A stretch of DNA of 10,366 nucleotides from an uncultured Centipeda sp. GTDB lineage: Bacteria > Bacillota > Negativicutes > Selenomonadales > Selenomonadaceae. This document shows, piece by piece, positions 1 through 7,445 of this stretch (position 1 is the stretch's first letter; each line of letters begins with the position of its first letter). The stretch spans positions 1 to 10,366 of the forward strand of contig CALALM010000191.1 in the NCBI GenBank assembly GCA_937925565.1. Reading direction: 5' to 3'. A program made the position numbers and the translations under genes. A model generated the notes under the pieces. The model saw nothing but the letters and a program-made list of their open reading frames with translations, had not been told where the DNA came from and made no database searches.

Positions 1-1
1 G

Positions 2-325
2 AACTTTATCGCCTCGCGAATGACGATTGACGCGGGGGCACATGGGAGCTGGAACGTCTACCGCGATATTGAGCGCGAGTACGCGGATCAGGTATGCGCC
101 GAGCAGAGAGTAGAGCAGCGCGACAAGAAGGGGCGCGTCTCCGTTGTCTGGGAAAAAATCAGCTCCCACGCGGCGAACCACCTGCTTGACTGCGAGACGA
201 ATAACACGCTCGCAGCCGAGATCATCGGCGTGCGGTATCTTATGGAGCAGAAGCAGGAAACACGCGCGCAGGAGCAGGAGGATGAAGAAAGAGACTGGAT
301 CGGCGCGGGGAAGAGTTGGTATTGA
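2..325 (+). CDS. Phage terminase large subunit, C-terminal end (GpA-like), partial
   Basis: The reading frame is open from the first bases of the window (N-F-I-A-S-R before the first ATG at 20), so this is the last 107 codons of a longer gene rather than a 101-residue protein starting at 20. The segment around HLLDCETNNTLAAEIIGVRY (about residues 54-73 counting from the ATG) matches the conserved tail of the lambda GpA family of large terminases, the ATPase/nuclease that cuts concatemeric DNA and pumps it into the prohead. The ATPase and most of the nuclease domain lie upstream, outside the window, so no catalytic motif can be checked. The last 30 residues are rich in Glu, Gln and Arg, as is usual for this family's tail. 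The position immediately before a small joining protein and a lambda-type portal supports the call. Confidence 0.85.
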   Translation, partial: NFIASRMTIDAGAHGSWNVYRDIEREYADQVCAEQRVEQRDKKGRVSVVWEKISSHAANHLLDCETNNTLAAEIIGVRYLMEQKQETRAQEQEDEERDWIGAGKSWY

Positions 326-330
326 CATGA

Positions 331-349
331 AAGGAGGTGAGACCATTTG
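331..349 (+). promoter_or_regulatory. Shine-Dalgarno site that fixes a TTG start
   Basis: AAGGAGGTGA at 331-340 is a near-perfect match to the anti-Shine-Dalgarno sequence. It lies 6 bases before TTG at 347-349. No ATG or GTG with comparable spacing exists in this frame, so the joining-protein gene very probably initiates at this TTG. Confidence 0.8.
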
Positions 350-550
350 GAGACACTGGAAACACAGCTTGCGCGTGTACAGGAGGCAATCAGAGTGATT
401 GAGGAAGGGGCGCAGGAGTATCAGATCGCAAACAGGCGGCTGACAAAAGCGAATCTTTCGACGCTCTATGCGCGGGAAAACGCACTGATGGCGGCGATTG
501 CACGGCGGGATGGCGGGGATCTCTCCTTTGCACAAATGGGGCGTATATGA
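347..550 (+). CDS. Small head-tail joining protein, gpW/DUF6148-like
   Basis: This is a 67-residue protein starting at TTG with a strong ribosome binding site at 331-340. It has an N-terminal helix (about residues 2-20), a short strand-like segment with YQIANRRLTKANL (about 25-37), then a second helix rich in Ala, Arg and Glu. This helix-hairpin-helix layout, the length and the location between terminase and portal are those of lambda gpW (68 residues) and of the DUF6148 proteins found in the same slot in Firmicutes prophages. gpW joins the DNA-filled head to the tail by binding below the portal. Sequence identity to gpW itself is low by eye, so the family choice between gpW and DUF6148 stays open. 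The stop overlaps the portal start (ATGA at 547-550), indicating translational coupling. Confidence 0.6.
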   Translation: METLETQLARVQEAIRVIEEGAQEYQIANRRLTKANLSTLYARENALMAAIARRDGGDLSFAQMGRI

Positions 551-2067
551 TTCCGCTGATTGAGAAGGCAATCGCGGCAATCTCGCCGCAGTGGGCATGT
601 GAACGTGCCTTTTACGCTGAGAGTCTGCGTGCCTACGAGGCGGGCGAGGTCACGCGGTTTAATGACGGATGGGTGCCGATCAACGAGGACACGGAGAACG
701 CCGACAAGCCGCAGCGCGACCTCATCAAGGCGCGGGCACGGTATCTTGAGCGCAACAGTGACATCGCGGGTGCAGCCGTCGGCGGCATCGTGCGCAACGT
801 GGTCGGGACGGGTATCAAGCCGCAGGCACGCACGGGCAACGAGGAACTGAACCGCCGCATTGAGGCACTATGGCGGGAGTGGACGGCGGCGGAGAACTGC
901 GACATCACAGGACAACAGAGCTTTGCGGAGCTACAGGCGATGCTTCTTAGGCGCAAGATTGTCGATGGGGAAATCCTCATCAAGAAGGTGGTCACGCGTA
1001 AGGGGCGGCATCCGCTGAAATTGCAGGTCATCAAGTCCGACCTCCTCAGCAGTTTTCTTCTTTACGCACCAAAGACGAATAATATCATCCGTTCCGGCGT
1101 GGAACTGAATGACCATCTGCGCCCGCTCGCGTACTGGATTGACCGCAAAAGCCCCGATGGCTATGTGGAGTACAACCCCGACCGCATACCCGCCGAGCAG
1201 ATCATCCACCTCTGGACACGCGCACAGCCCGACCAGATCCGCGGCATCTCCGACCTTGCACCGATCATCAAGAGGCTCAAGGACACGCAGGACTATATCG
1301 ACGCCGAGACCGTCGCGGCGCGGATTGCGGCGTGCTTCTCCGTCTTTATCACAACAGGGGACGGCGCAGCAGGCGGACTTGGTCGCTTCAACGTCAACGC
1401 GAAAGACAAAGAGGGAAAGCAGCTGAGTGCGATCCGTCCCGGCATGATCAAATACCTTGCACCCGGGGAGAAGGTCGACACGGCGAACCCGTCGCGCGGA
1501 CTGACGAATGCGCGGGACTATGTTGCCATACAGGAGCGGCTTGCAGGTGCGGGACTTGGGCTTTCCTATGAGCTGATGAGCCGCGACTTCAATACGTCGA
1601 GCTTTTCAAGTGCACGACAGGGGATGCTTGAGGATCGCAAGACGTTCGAACCGATGCAGGAGTTCATGGCGGCGCATCTGTGCGCACCGATTTACCGTGA
1701 GTGGATGGATCTCTGCGTGATGGTGGGGAGCCTTGATATTCCCGACTACTTCGAGCACAGGGAGGCGTATCAGGCGGTCGAGTGGGTCACGCCCGGCTGG
1801 TCGTGGATTGACCCCGCGAAGGAGGTGCAGGCGGACATCGCCGCAATCCAGAACGGCGGAAAGACGCTCGCGCAGTGGTGTGCCGAACGCGGCTATGACT
1901 GGCGCGAACAGCTCGAACAGATGGCACTTGAGAAGGAGACCGCCGAGGCGATGGGGCTGAAGCTCTCGGTGCATACGCCGATCACGGTGCAGGCGGCGCA
2001 GAGCAATCATGTCAATAATGCAGACAATGACAAGGAGAATGCAAATGGCAGTCAGGAACAAGAATGA
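547..2067 (+). CDS. Phage portal protein, lambda GpB family
   Basis: This 506-residue protein is of normal length for lambda-family portals (Phage_portal_2). Family marks seen are RDLIKARARYLERNSDIAGA (57-76), RNVVGTGIKPQA (83-94), the DGEILI segment (140-145), QIRGISDLAPIIKRLKDTQD (230-249) followed by a long helix into the SVFI strand, LSYELMSRDFNTSSFSSAR (339-357) and the conserved PGWSWIDPAKE (416-426) near the C-terminus. The portal forms the dodecameric ring at one capsid vertex through which DNA enters and leaves, and it nucleates prohead assembly. The last 20 residues are Asn/Gln/Glu-rich and probably disordered. The ATG overlaps the preceding stop by 4 bases. Its own 3' end overlaps the capsid gene start by 23 bases (2045-2067). 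In lambda the portal is trimmed by the protease, and the adjacent protease domain would fit that. Confidence 0.93.
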   Translation: MIPLIEKAIAAISPQWACERAFYAESLRAYEAGEVTRFNDGWVPINEDTENADKPQRDLIKARARYLERNSDIAGAAVGGIVRNVVGTGIKPQARTGNEELNRRIEALWREWTAAENCDITGQQSFAELQAMLLRRKIVDGEILIKKVVTRKGRHPLKLQVIKSDLLSSFLLYAPKTNNIIRSGVELNDHLRPLAYWIDRKSPDGYVEYNPDRIPAEQIIHLWTRAQPDQIRGISDLAPIIKRLKDTQDYIDAETVAARIAACFSVFITTGDGAAGGLGRFNVNAKDKEGKQLSAIRPGMIKYLAPGEKVDTANPSRGLTNARDYVAIQERLAGAGLGLSYELMSRDFNTSSFSSARQGMLEDRKTFEPMQEFMAAHLCAPIYREWMDLCVMVGSLDIPDYFEHREAYQAVEWVTPGWSWIDPAKEVQADIAAIQNGGKTLAQWCAERGYDWREQLEQMALEKETAEAMGLKLSVHTPITVQAAQSNHVNNADNDKENANGSQEQE

Positions 2068-3928
2068 GCCGCAGCGGCGCACGGCATACGCGGGGGCGAT
2101 TCTTTGCCGCTCGGATGAGGCAGACGGGGATACCAGACAAGCAGAACTTTCGCTTTCAAGCGAAGAACCGTGCCGCCGATGGTTCGGCGATGAAATCCTC
2201 TCGCACGATGCGGGGGCGGTTGACCTCAGTCGATTGCAGGAAATCGGAGTTGTACTGTTCAACCATGACCGTGACCGCGTGATTGGGCGTGTCCTCTCTG
2301 TCCGACTGGATGAGACCACACGTAAGCTGCGCGCGGTAATTCAGTTCGACGAGGATGAGGAAAGTGAGCGCATCTATCAGAAGGTGCGTTCGGGGACGCT
2401 GAGAGGCGTCTCGGTCGGCTACGCGGTCGACGTGTGGGAGGAAGTCAAGGCGGGTGCAACGAGCATGAACGGACGATTTACGGGACCGTGTGAAGTTGCG
2501 ACGCGGTGGACACCGTACGAGATTTCGATTGTGTCCGTACCCGCCGATGCGACCGTAGGAGTTGGACGTAGTTATTCAGAGAATGGAGATGGAACAATGG
2601 ATGAAAACAAGGAGATTGGAGTAAAGGAGCAGCCGAAGATGGCGGCTGAGCCTGTGCAGGTGACACAGGTGCAGGACACGGAGGCGGCACGTCAGGCGGC
2701 AATCGCCGAGGAGCGTGCCCGCGTGCGTGAGATCGGGACGATGTGCCGTCAGTTTGGCGTGGATGATGCGCCATACATCAATGACGGTATGAGCGTCGAG
2801 GCTGTCCGTGCGGCAATCCTCGACAAGCTCGCCGAGCAGCGCAAGGCTCAGACGGTGACGGTGCAGGTTGATGAGATGGACAAGTTCCGCGCGGCGGCGA
2901 CGGATGGTCTTGCCATGCGTGCAGGGCTTACGGTCGAGAACAAGGCGGCGGGGGCGGATGAGTACCGCGGGAAGCGCATGATTCGCCTTGCCGCTGAGTG
3001 CGTGGAGCGCGAACTGGGGAAGAATACGCGCACGATGGACGACGAGATGATCGTGCGCGAGGCACTGACAGGCACGGGGGCATTCCCCGGCATCCTCTCC
3101 AACGTCGCACATAAGAGCATGGCGCAGGCGTATCAGACTGCGCCGACGACGTATCAGCTTTGGACGGCACATGGGAGCAATTCGGACTTTAAGGACGCGG
3201 TGCGCTACCGTCTGAGTGAAGCGGATACGCTCGAAAAACTCAATGAGAGCGGCGAGTTCAAGGCGAGCGGTGTCACGGAGAGTATGGCAAAGACGAGCGT
3301 CGCAACTTACGGGCGTATGTTTTCGATCACGCGTCAGGCAATCATCAATGACGATATGGGCGCATTGCAGCAGCTTCCCGCAATCTACGGCGCGGCGGCA
3401 CGGCGCATGATCAACAAGATGGTCTATAAGCTGCTCAAAGCGAATCCGACGATTGAGGGTGATCCGCTCTTCAGCAACAACCACAACACACTCCATGTGG
3501 TTGACATCTCCATCGAGGGGCTCGCCAAGATGAAGGCGGCGATGGCGAAGCAGAAGAATATCGCAGGGCTTGAGTATCTCAACATTCAGCCGGCATTCCT
3601 CATCTGCCCCGTCGAACTCGAGGTGCAGGCGGCGCAGCTTATCAGCTCGGTGGTTGACCCGACGAAGGCGAACGCAACGCCGAACCCGTTCGCAAACAAG
3701 ATGACGGTCATCTCGGAGCCGGAGCTTGAGGATGCAAAGGCGTTCTATCTCGCGGCGGCGGCGGGCGTCGCACCGACGATTGAGGTCACGAGCCTCAACG
3801 GGAACCTCACGCCGACGATGGAGCGCGCGGAGCAGTTCGACACGCTCGGAATCAAATGGCGTATCTACATGGATGTGGGCGTCAACCTGCTCGACTATCG
3901 CGGCATTGCAAAGAGCACAGGAAAGTAA
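2045..3928 (+). CDS. Prohead protease / major capsid protein fusion
   Basis: The start is taken as ATG 2045, with AAGGAG at 2032-2037 and a 7-base gap. An in-frame ATG at 2009 lies deeper inside the portal gene and has no good site. The 627-residue product has three parts. Residues about 13-175 are an HK97/U35-type prohead protease: FNHD with His74, LRGVSVGY with Ser123, and EISIVSVPAD (159-168), the expected family signature. Residues about 185-290 are Ala/Glu/Arg/Gln-rich, helical, and likely act as a scaffold or delta domain. Residues about 290-627 resemble a Mu gpT-like major capsid protein, with TYGRMFSITRQAIINDD (421-437) and GDPLFSNNHNTL (472-483). Protease-capsid fusions of this type are a known arrangement in prophages. 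Cleavage in the prohead would release the mature shell protein; the cut site cannot be read from sequence. No separate protease or scaffold gene is present nearby. The stop TAA lies within the next gene's Shine-Dalgarno site. Confidence 0.88.
   Translation: MAVRNKNEPQRRTAYAGAILCRSDEADGDTRQAELSLSSEEPCRRWFGDEILSHDAGAVDLSRLQEIGVVLFNHDRDRVIGRVLSVRLDETTRKLRAVIQFDEDEESERIYQKVRSGTLRGVSVGYAVDVWEEVKAGATSMNGRFTGPCEVATRWTPYEISIVSVPADATVGVGRSYSENGDGTMDENKEIGVKEQPKMAAEPVQVTQVQDTEAARQAAIAEERARVREIGTMCRQFGVDDAPYINDGMSVEAVRAAILDKLAEQRKAQTVTVQVDEMDKFRAAATDGLAMRAGLTVENKAAGADEYRGKRMIRLAAECVERELGKNTRTMDDEMIVREALTGTGAFPGILSNVAHKSMAQAYQTAPTTYQLWTAHGSNSDFKDAVRYRLSEADTLEKLNESGEFKASGVTESMAKTSVATYGRMFSITRQAIINDDMGALQQLPAIYGAAARRMINKMVYKLLKANPTIEGDPLFSNNHNTLHVVDISIEGLAKMKAAMAKQKNIAGLEYLNIQPAFLICPVELEVQAAQLISSVVDPTKANATPNPFANKMTVISEPELEDAKAFYLAAAAGVAPTIEVTSLNGNLTPTMERAEQFDTLGIKWRIYMDVGVNLLDYRGIAKSTGK
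2585..2599 (+). promoter_or_regulatory. Candidate internal translation start 1 in the capsid gene
   Basis: GGAG at 2585-2588 stands 8 bases before the in-frame ATG 2597-2599 (residue 185, MDENKE). It lies exactly at the junction between the protease domain and the helical region, in a stretch visibly richer in A and purines than the surrounding GC-rich coding sequence. Initiation here would give a 443-residue scaffold-capsid product lacking the protease. Lambda uses the same logic, with scaffold Nu3 started inside protease gene C. Function is inferred. Confidence 0.45.
2623..2641 (+). promoter_or_regulatory. Candidate internal translation start 2 in the capsid gene
   Basis: AAAGGAG at 2623-2629 stands 9 bases before the in-frame ATG 2639-2641 (residue 199, MAAEPVQ). 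The Shine-Dalgarno match is better than at the upstream site, 42 bases away. Initiation here would give a 429-residue product. One or both sites may be used; the sequence alone does not decide. Confidence 0.4.
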
Positions 3929-3942
3929 GGAGGAATTAAGTC

Positions 3943-4278
3943 ATGGCAGAAGCAGTAAAAGCAACGTACATTCAGCGCGGCGATAACATCGACTACACGG
4001 CAACGGATACGCTTGCCTATATGGAGGTTGTGCCGCTCGCCGCGCGGATCGGCATCGCACTCACAGAGATTCCGAAAGGAGAGATGGGAACAATTACGCT
4101 CGTAGGAGCATTCCGTCTCCCTGCGGCAACGGGGAAGATCGATATCGGTGCGGAAGTTTACTGGGACAAGACGCAGAAAAACATCGTTGGCGCATCTGGT
4201 GCATCGACGGTACGCGCGGGCTATGCGATTGCGCCGAAAGAGCAGGCGGACACGGTGGCACTTGTCCGTATCGGATGA
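3943..4278 (+). CDS. DUF2190 family capsid cement/decoration protein
   Basis: This 111-residue protein follows the capsid gene, with AAGGAGG at 3927-3933 nine bases before the ATG. It is a small, all-beta-looking protein: TYIQRGDNIDYTATDTLAY near the N-terminus, then VVPLAARIGIALTEIPKGE and TITLVGAFRLPA, and a C-terminal GYAIAPKEQADTVALVRIG strand. This pattern is that of DUF2190 proteins (COG5471, once labelled a RecA/RadA-like recombinase). They are now regarded as phage cement proteins that bind the outside of the expanded shell, as lambda gpD does. The old recombinase label should not be carried over: there is no nucleotide-binding motif. The strong ribosome binding site directly after the capsid gene fits the high copy number such a protein needs. 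Confidence 0.8.
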   Translation: MAEAVKATYIQRGDNIDYTATDTLAYMEVVPLAARIGIALTEIPKGEMGTITLVGAFRLPAATGKIDIGAEVYWDKTQKNIVGASGASTVRAGYAIAPKEQADTVALVRIG

Positions 4279-4625
4279 TGGGGTTCAAAGAGCAGGTCGC
4301 CGATGACCTCACGCGCGTGTTTCTGAATCCCGCAGAGTTCGGTGAGCGGCACAATCTGGACGGGACAGAGTGTATCTGCGTTATCTCGGGCGACATGACT
4401 GAGAAGCGTAACGCCTCCCTGCATGGCGGGCAACGAACACCTGAGGGGCTTCACGGCGATTATCTGACCGTCTGTGTGCGGACGGATGATCTGCCCTCTG
4501 TGCCGAAACAGGGGACAAACTTCAAGGTCGACGGCAAACGCTATACAGTGGACACATGCACCGAGGATATGGGAATGCTGACCATTACACTGGGCGCATT
4601 CCGCGCGGGAGGTGGATTCCCATGA
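4275..4625 (+). CDS. Head-tail attachment protein, lambda FII-like
   Basis: This is a 116-residue protein. ATGATG at 4275-4280 gives two adjacent start codons; the first overlaps the cement gene stop (TGA 4276-4278). The N-terminus, with FKEQVADDLTRVFLNPAEFG (about 4-23) followed by HNLDG, is the pattern of the Phage_attach/FII-type head completion proteins, where a helix carrying FLNPxEF precedes a small beta domain. The rest is predominantly beta (LTVCVRTDDL, TNFKVDGKRYTV, MLTITLGAF). It would form part of the neck between portal and tail. The gene ends in an ATGA overlap with the next gene, so head completion and tail completion genes are translationally coupled. The function rests on N-terminal resemblance and position. 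Confidence 0.72.
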   Translation: MMGFKEQVADDLTRVFLNPAEFGERHNLDGTECICVISGDMTEKRNASLHGGQRTPEGLHGDYLTVCVRTDDLPSVPKQGTNFKVDGKRYTVDTCTEDMGMLTITLGAFRAGGGFP

Positions 4626-5185
4626 TTGAGATCGATGACAGTGATCTGCAGCGGGCGGCAAACCTGCTCAAAGAGTTTCCGGGAGCGGTTGACCGCCTCT
4701 CCAAGCGTGCCGTGCGGAGTTCTGTCAAAGGCGTGCAGCGTGAGGCAGCGCAGAAAATCGCAGAGCGGTATACGTTTCAGAAAAAACGTATCGCGGGGGC
4801 GATGCGCATCACTTATAGTGGAAACGGCGCAGTATTTTCCGCACGCGGGCGCGTAAATGACCTTGCGTACTTCAAGCACAACCCGAACCGTGTACCGACG
4901 AAACGCCCACCGAAGGGGAAGTATCTCTATAGCGAGGTCGTACGCGGGCAGGGCGGGACGATTGCACACGCCTTTCTTGCACGGATGCAGAGCGGTCACG
5001 TCGGCGTATTTCATCGTACGCATGGGAATGAATCCATGCCAATAGCAAAGAATTTCGCGCCGTCTGTGCCGCAGATGCTAGGGCATCCGACCATACGGAA
5101 CTACATGGAGGAGCGTTTGCAAGGGCGGTTTTCGGTGGCGGTCGACCGTGAGATCAATAATTTCTTGGCGAGGTATGGACGATGA
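4622..5185 (+). CDS. Minor tail protein Z-like tail completion/connector protein
   Basis: ATG 4622 is chosen over the earlier in-frame ATG 4556. It has GGGAGGTGG at 4607-4615, makes an ATGA overlap with the preceding stop, and drops 22 residues that would lie inside the FII-like gene. The 187-residue product starts with a long amphipathic helix (LQRAANLLKEFPGAVDRLSK, 9-28) and a basic helical stretch. The conserved part is HAFLARMQSGHVGVFHRT (116-133) followed by FAPSVPQMLGHP (145-156), both typical of the lambda gpZ (Minor_tail_Z) family. It ends in a helix with EINNFLARYG. In lambda gpZ acts late in tail formation, on the head-proximal side. Finding it with a contractile tail is normal in Firmicutes mosaic phages. 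Confidence 0.78.
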   Translation: MIEIDDSDLQRAANLLKEFPGAVDRLSKRAVRSSVKGVQREAAQKIAERYTFQKKRIAGAMRITYSGNGAVFSARGRVNDLAYFKHNPNRVPTKRPPKGKYLYSEVVRGQGGTIAHAFLARMQSGHVGVFHRTHGNESMPIAKNFAPSVPQMLGHPTIRNYMEERLQGRFSVAVDREINNFLARYGR

Positions 5186-5673
5186 CACCTGCAATGCTTG
5201 TGAGTGCCGTTGTCCGTGAGGTTGAAGCGGCAACGGCAAACTATCGGATGAAAGCAGAGGGACAGGCAGATAAGAAAATCTCTGTCTATGCGCAGCACAT
5301 TCCGGATGATGAATTTAAGGACGACACATACTATCCGCTCGTTGTTGTCAGCTGGCAGAAGACGGAAGATGTGACAGAGCCGGAGAAGGTGGGCGCGGAG
5401 GCGACCATCGGGCTGACGTTCGGCGTATACGGCGAGGATAAAGAGGCGTGGCGTGACCTGCTCTCCATTATGGAGCGAGTACGGCAACGCCTTTTAGTTT
5501 TCCGTAAATTGGAGAATCGCTTTCGCCTTGTCCTGCCGACGAAATTTGAAACGATCGAGATACAGCCGTACCCCTACTATTTCGGCTATGCGACACTGGT
5601 CTACACCGTTGCGCAGCCGAACGAGCAGATGGCGGCGGGATTTGATCGTATTATGCAGGAGGATAACACATGA
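5182..5673 (+). CDS. Probable tail terminator / tail completion protein
   Basis: This 163-residue protein begins in an ATGA overlap with the gpZ-like gene (5182-5185) and ends in another with the next gene (5670-5673). An N-terminal helix (TPAMLVSAVVREVEAATANY, 2-21) is followed by beta-rich sequence with a YYPLVVVSWQKTED strand (about 51-64), LTFGVYGEDKEAWRDLLSIM (about 78-97) and a C-terminal strand PYPYYFGYATLVYTVAQP. The helix plus mixed-beta layout, size and slot between the Z-like gene and the sheath gene match gpU-like or Mu gp37-like tail terminators, which cap the tube and stop its growth at the length set by the tape measure. No residue-level signature was recognised, so the call rests largely on order and fold impression. 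Confidence 0.6.
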   Translation: MTPAMLVSAVVREVEAATANYRMKAEGQADKKISVYAQHIPDDEFKDDTYYPLVVVSWQKTEDVTEPEKVGAEATIGLTFGVYGEDKEAWRDLLSIMERVRQRLLVFRKLENRFRLVLPTKFETIEIQPYPYYFGYATLVYTVAQPNEQMAAGFDRIMQEDNT

Positions 5674-5972
5674 GTGAAGAGATGAAGAAGCAGGAAACAC
5701 CTGCTGCCAAAGAGAAAAAAACGACGCCTGTGCAGGAGAATACTGCGGAGAATTACGTCTACATCGGTCCGAATCGCCTTGCGGACGGGCTGAAATGCTA
5801 TACCGTCTATCGCGGCTATCCGCATGAGGTCGTCGAGATGGCAAAGGAGAAGTACGCGGGCATTGCGCGGCTGTTTGTCCCCGTGGAGAACCTCGGCGCG
5901 GCGATGGCAGAGGTCGCGCAGATGGGAACGCCGCTCTATCTGGCAGCTCTTGAAGTAGGAAGAGGTGAATAA
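5670..5972 (+). CDS. Small conserved phage protein preceding the tail sheath, function unknown
   Basis: This is a 100-residue protein coupled by ATGA to the preceding gene. Residues 1-27 are a Lys/Glu/Pro/Thr-rich, probably disordered leader. The folded part carries YVYIGPNRLADGLKCYTVY (about 29-47) and ARLFVPVENLGAAMAEV (about 66-82). The 'YIGP ... LFVPVENL' pattern is familiar from small proteins found just upstream of sheath genes in clostridial-type contractile prophages; no function is established that I can name. It sits where Mu has gp38 (DUF2635), but no sequence likeness to DUF2635 is evident. A short-lived assembly role or a neck component are both possible. Confidence 0.6.
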   Translation: MSEEMKKQETPAAKEKKTTPVQENTAENYVYIGPNRLADGLKCYTVYRGYPHEVVEMAKEKYAGIARLFVPVENLGAAMAEVAQMGTPLYLAALEVGRGE

Positions 5973-5974
5973 CT

Positions 5975-7429
5975 ATGGCTTTGGGTTACAAACACGGCGT
6001 ATATACGAATGAGCGCGCAACGAGCCTCGCTCCGATGACGGCAACCGACAGCGGGCTGATTGTCGCATTCGGTACGGCACCCGTCCATCTGGCGAGTGCG
6101 CCCGCAGCGGTCAATACGCCCGTGCTCTGCTACTCCTATAAGGAGGCAGTCGCGGCACTTGGCTATTCGGATGAGTGGGAGAAGTACACGCTCGCGGAGG
6201 TCATCAAGACACATTTCGCGCTGTTCAATATGGCACCGATCGTACTGGTGAACGTCCTTGACCCTGCAAAGCACAAAAAAGACGTGCAGGACAAGCAAAC
6301 GGCGATGGCGGGCGGCGTTGTCACCATGACGGAGCCGGTACTGCTGGATACGCTCAAGGTAAAACTCACAGCGGCGCATCAAGAACTTGTGAAGGGAACG
6401 GACTATACGGCGGCGTATGACGATGAGGGACGCGTCATTATCACGCCGATCGCGGGCAAAGGCATTCCGAGTGGAACATCGGAGCTATACCTGAGTTACA
6501 CCATGCTCGACCCGGCGGCGGTAAAGGCGGCGGACATCATCGGCGGCATTGATACGGTCACGAATCGTACCGAGGGTCTTGAGCTGATTGACGAGGTATT
6601 CCCGCGTTTCGGGCTTGTCCCCGGCATCATCATCGCACCCGGCTGGTCGCAAGATGTGACCGTCGCAGCGGTCATGAAGGCAAAGGAACACAACATCTGC
6701 GGGCATTTCAACGCGATTTCCATTTGCGACATCCCGACAAAGGAAGTCAAGACGTACACCGCTGCGAGCAAATGGAAGAACGAGAAGAACTTTGCCGATA
6801 AGGACTGCATTCTCAGCTGGCCGATGGTAAAGCTCGGAAACGAGAAGTACCACCTCTCCACGCAGATCGCCTCCCTTATGAATCGTACGGACAGTCAGCA
6901 TGACGATGTTCCGTACTACTCGCCATCGAATAAGAATCTCCAAGCAGATGGGGCGTGTCTTGTCGATGGCACTGAGATTTTCATGAACTCGGCACAGGCG
7001 GGTTACTTGAATGGACAGGGCATCGTGACCGCGCTGAACTTCATCGGCGGCTGGAAGCTCTGGGGCAACCGTACAACGGCGTACCCGTCGAATACGGACG
7101 TGAAGGACAACTTCATCAACAACCGCCGGATGTTCAACTGGGTGGGGAATACACTTGTCACGACGTTCTGGAGCAAGATCGACGAGCCGACAAACAAGCG
7201 TCTCATCGAGACGGTCGTAGACAGTGCAAACATCTGGCTGAACGGACTTTCGGCAAAGGGCGCACTGCTCGGCGGGCGCGTGGAGTTCCGCGAGGATGAG
7301 AACACGACGACGGAGCTGATGGACGGGATCATTCGCTTCCACGTCTACCTCACACCCGCAGCACCCGCACGGGATATTGAGTTCGTCATGGAGTATGACC
7401 CCGGATACATCTCGGCACTGTTTTCCTAA
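5975..7429 (+). CDS. Contractile tail sheath protein
   Basis: This 484-residue protein is of the usual length for P2 FI/Mu gpL-type sheaths. The start at 5975 is supported by AGAGGTG at 5961-5967. The N-terminal part has the family's GVYTNERATS opening and SGLIVAFGTAPVH (26-38). The central part has DIIGGIDTVTNRTEGLELID (187-206) and PGIIIAPGWSQD (216-227). The C-terminal conserved domain contains RRMFNWVGNTLVTTFW, then NIWLNGLSAKGALLGGRVEF (419-438), followed by FHVYLTPAAPARDIEF and the terminal beta strand used for subunit interlocking. The sheath polymerises around the tube and contracts to drive it through the envelope, so the gene defines this phage as a myovirus. It is the largest complete tail gene in the window and precedes the tube gene, as in P2 and Mu. 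Confidence 0.94.
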   Translation: MALGYKHGVYTNERATSLAPMTATDSGLIVAFGTAPVHLASAPAAVNTPVLCYSYKEAVAALGYSDEWEKYTLAEVIKTHFALFNMAPIVLVNVLDPAKHKKDVQDKQTAMAGGVVTMTEPVLLDTLKVKLTAAHQELVKGTDYTAAYDDEGRVIITPIAGKGIPSGTSELYLSYTMLDPAAVKAADIIGGIDTVTNRTEGLELIDEVFPRFGLVPGIIIAPGWSQDVTVAAVMKAKEHNICGHFNAISICDIPTKEVKTYTAASKWKNEKNFADKDCILSWPMVKLGNEKYHLSTQIASLMNRTDSQHDDVPYYSPSNKNLQADGACLVDGTEIFMNSAQAGYLNGQGIVTALNFIGGWKLWGNRTTAYPSNTDVKDNFINNRRMFNWVGNTLVTTFWSKIDEPTNKRLIETVVDSANIWLNGLSAKGALLGGRVEFREDENTTTELMDGIIRFHVYLTPAAPARDIEFVMEYDPGYISALFS

Positions 7430-7445
7430 GGGGGAGTGATAGCAC

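Noticed and set aside
2009..2044. Earlier in-frame ATG for the protease-capsid gene
   Set aside because: It would add 12 residues inside the portal gene without a good Shine-Dalgarno; ATG 2045 has AAGGAG at 7-base spacing.
1606..2319. 237-residue - strand open frame across the portal/capsid junction
   Set aside because: Antisense to two recognised genes; composition is Ser/Arg/Leu-rich, as expected for a shadow.
2576..3496. 306-residue - strand open frame under the capsid gene
   Set aside because: It is His/Arg/Leu-rich antisense sequence of a well-supported capsid gene, with no ribosome site or promoter recognised; it arises from GC-rich codon bias.
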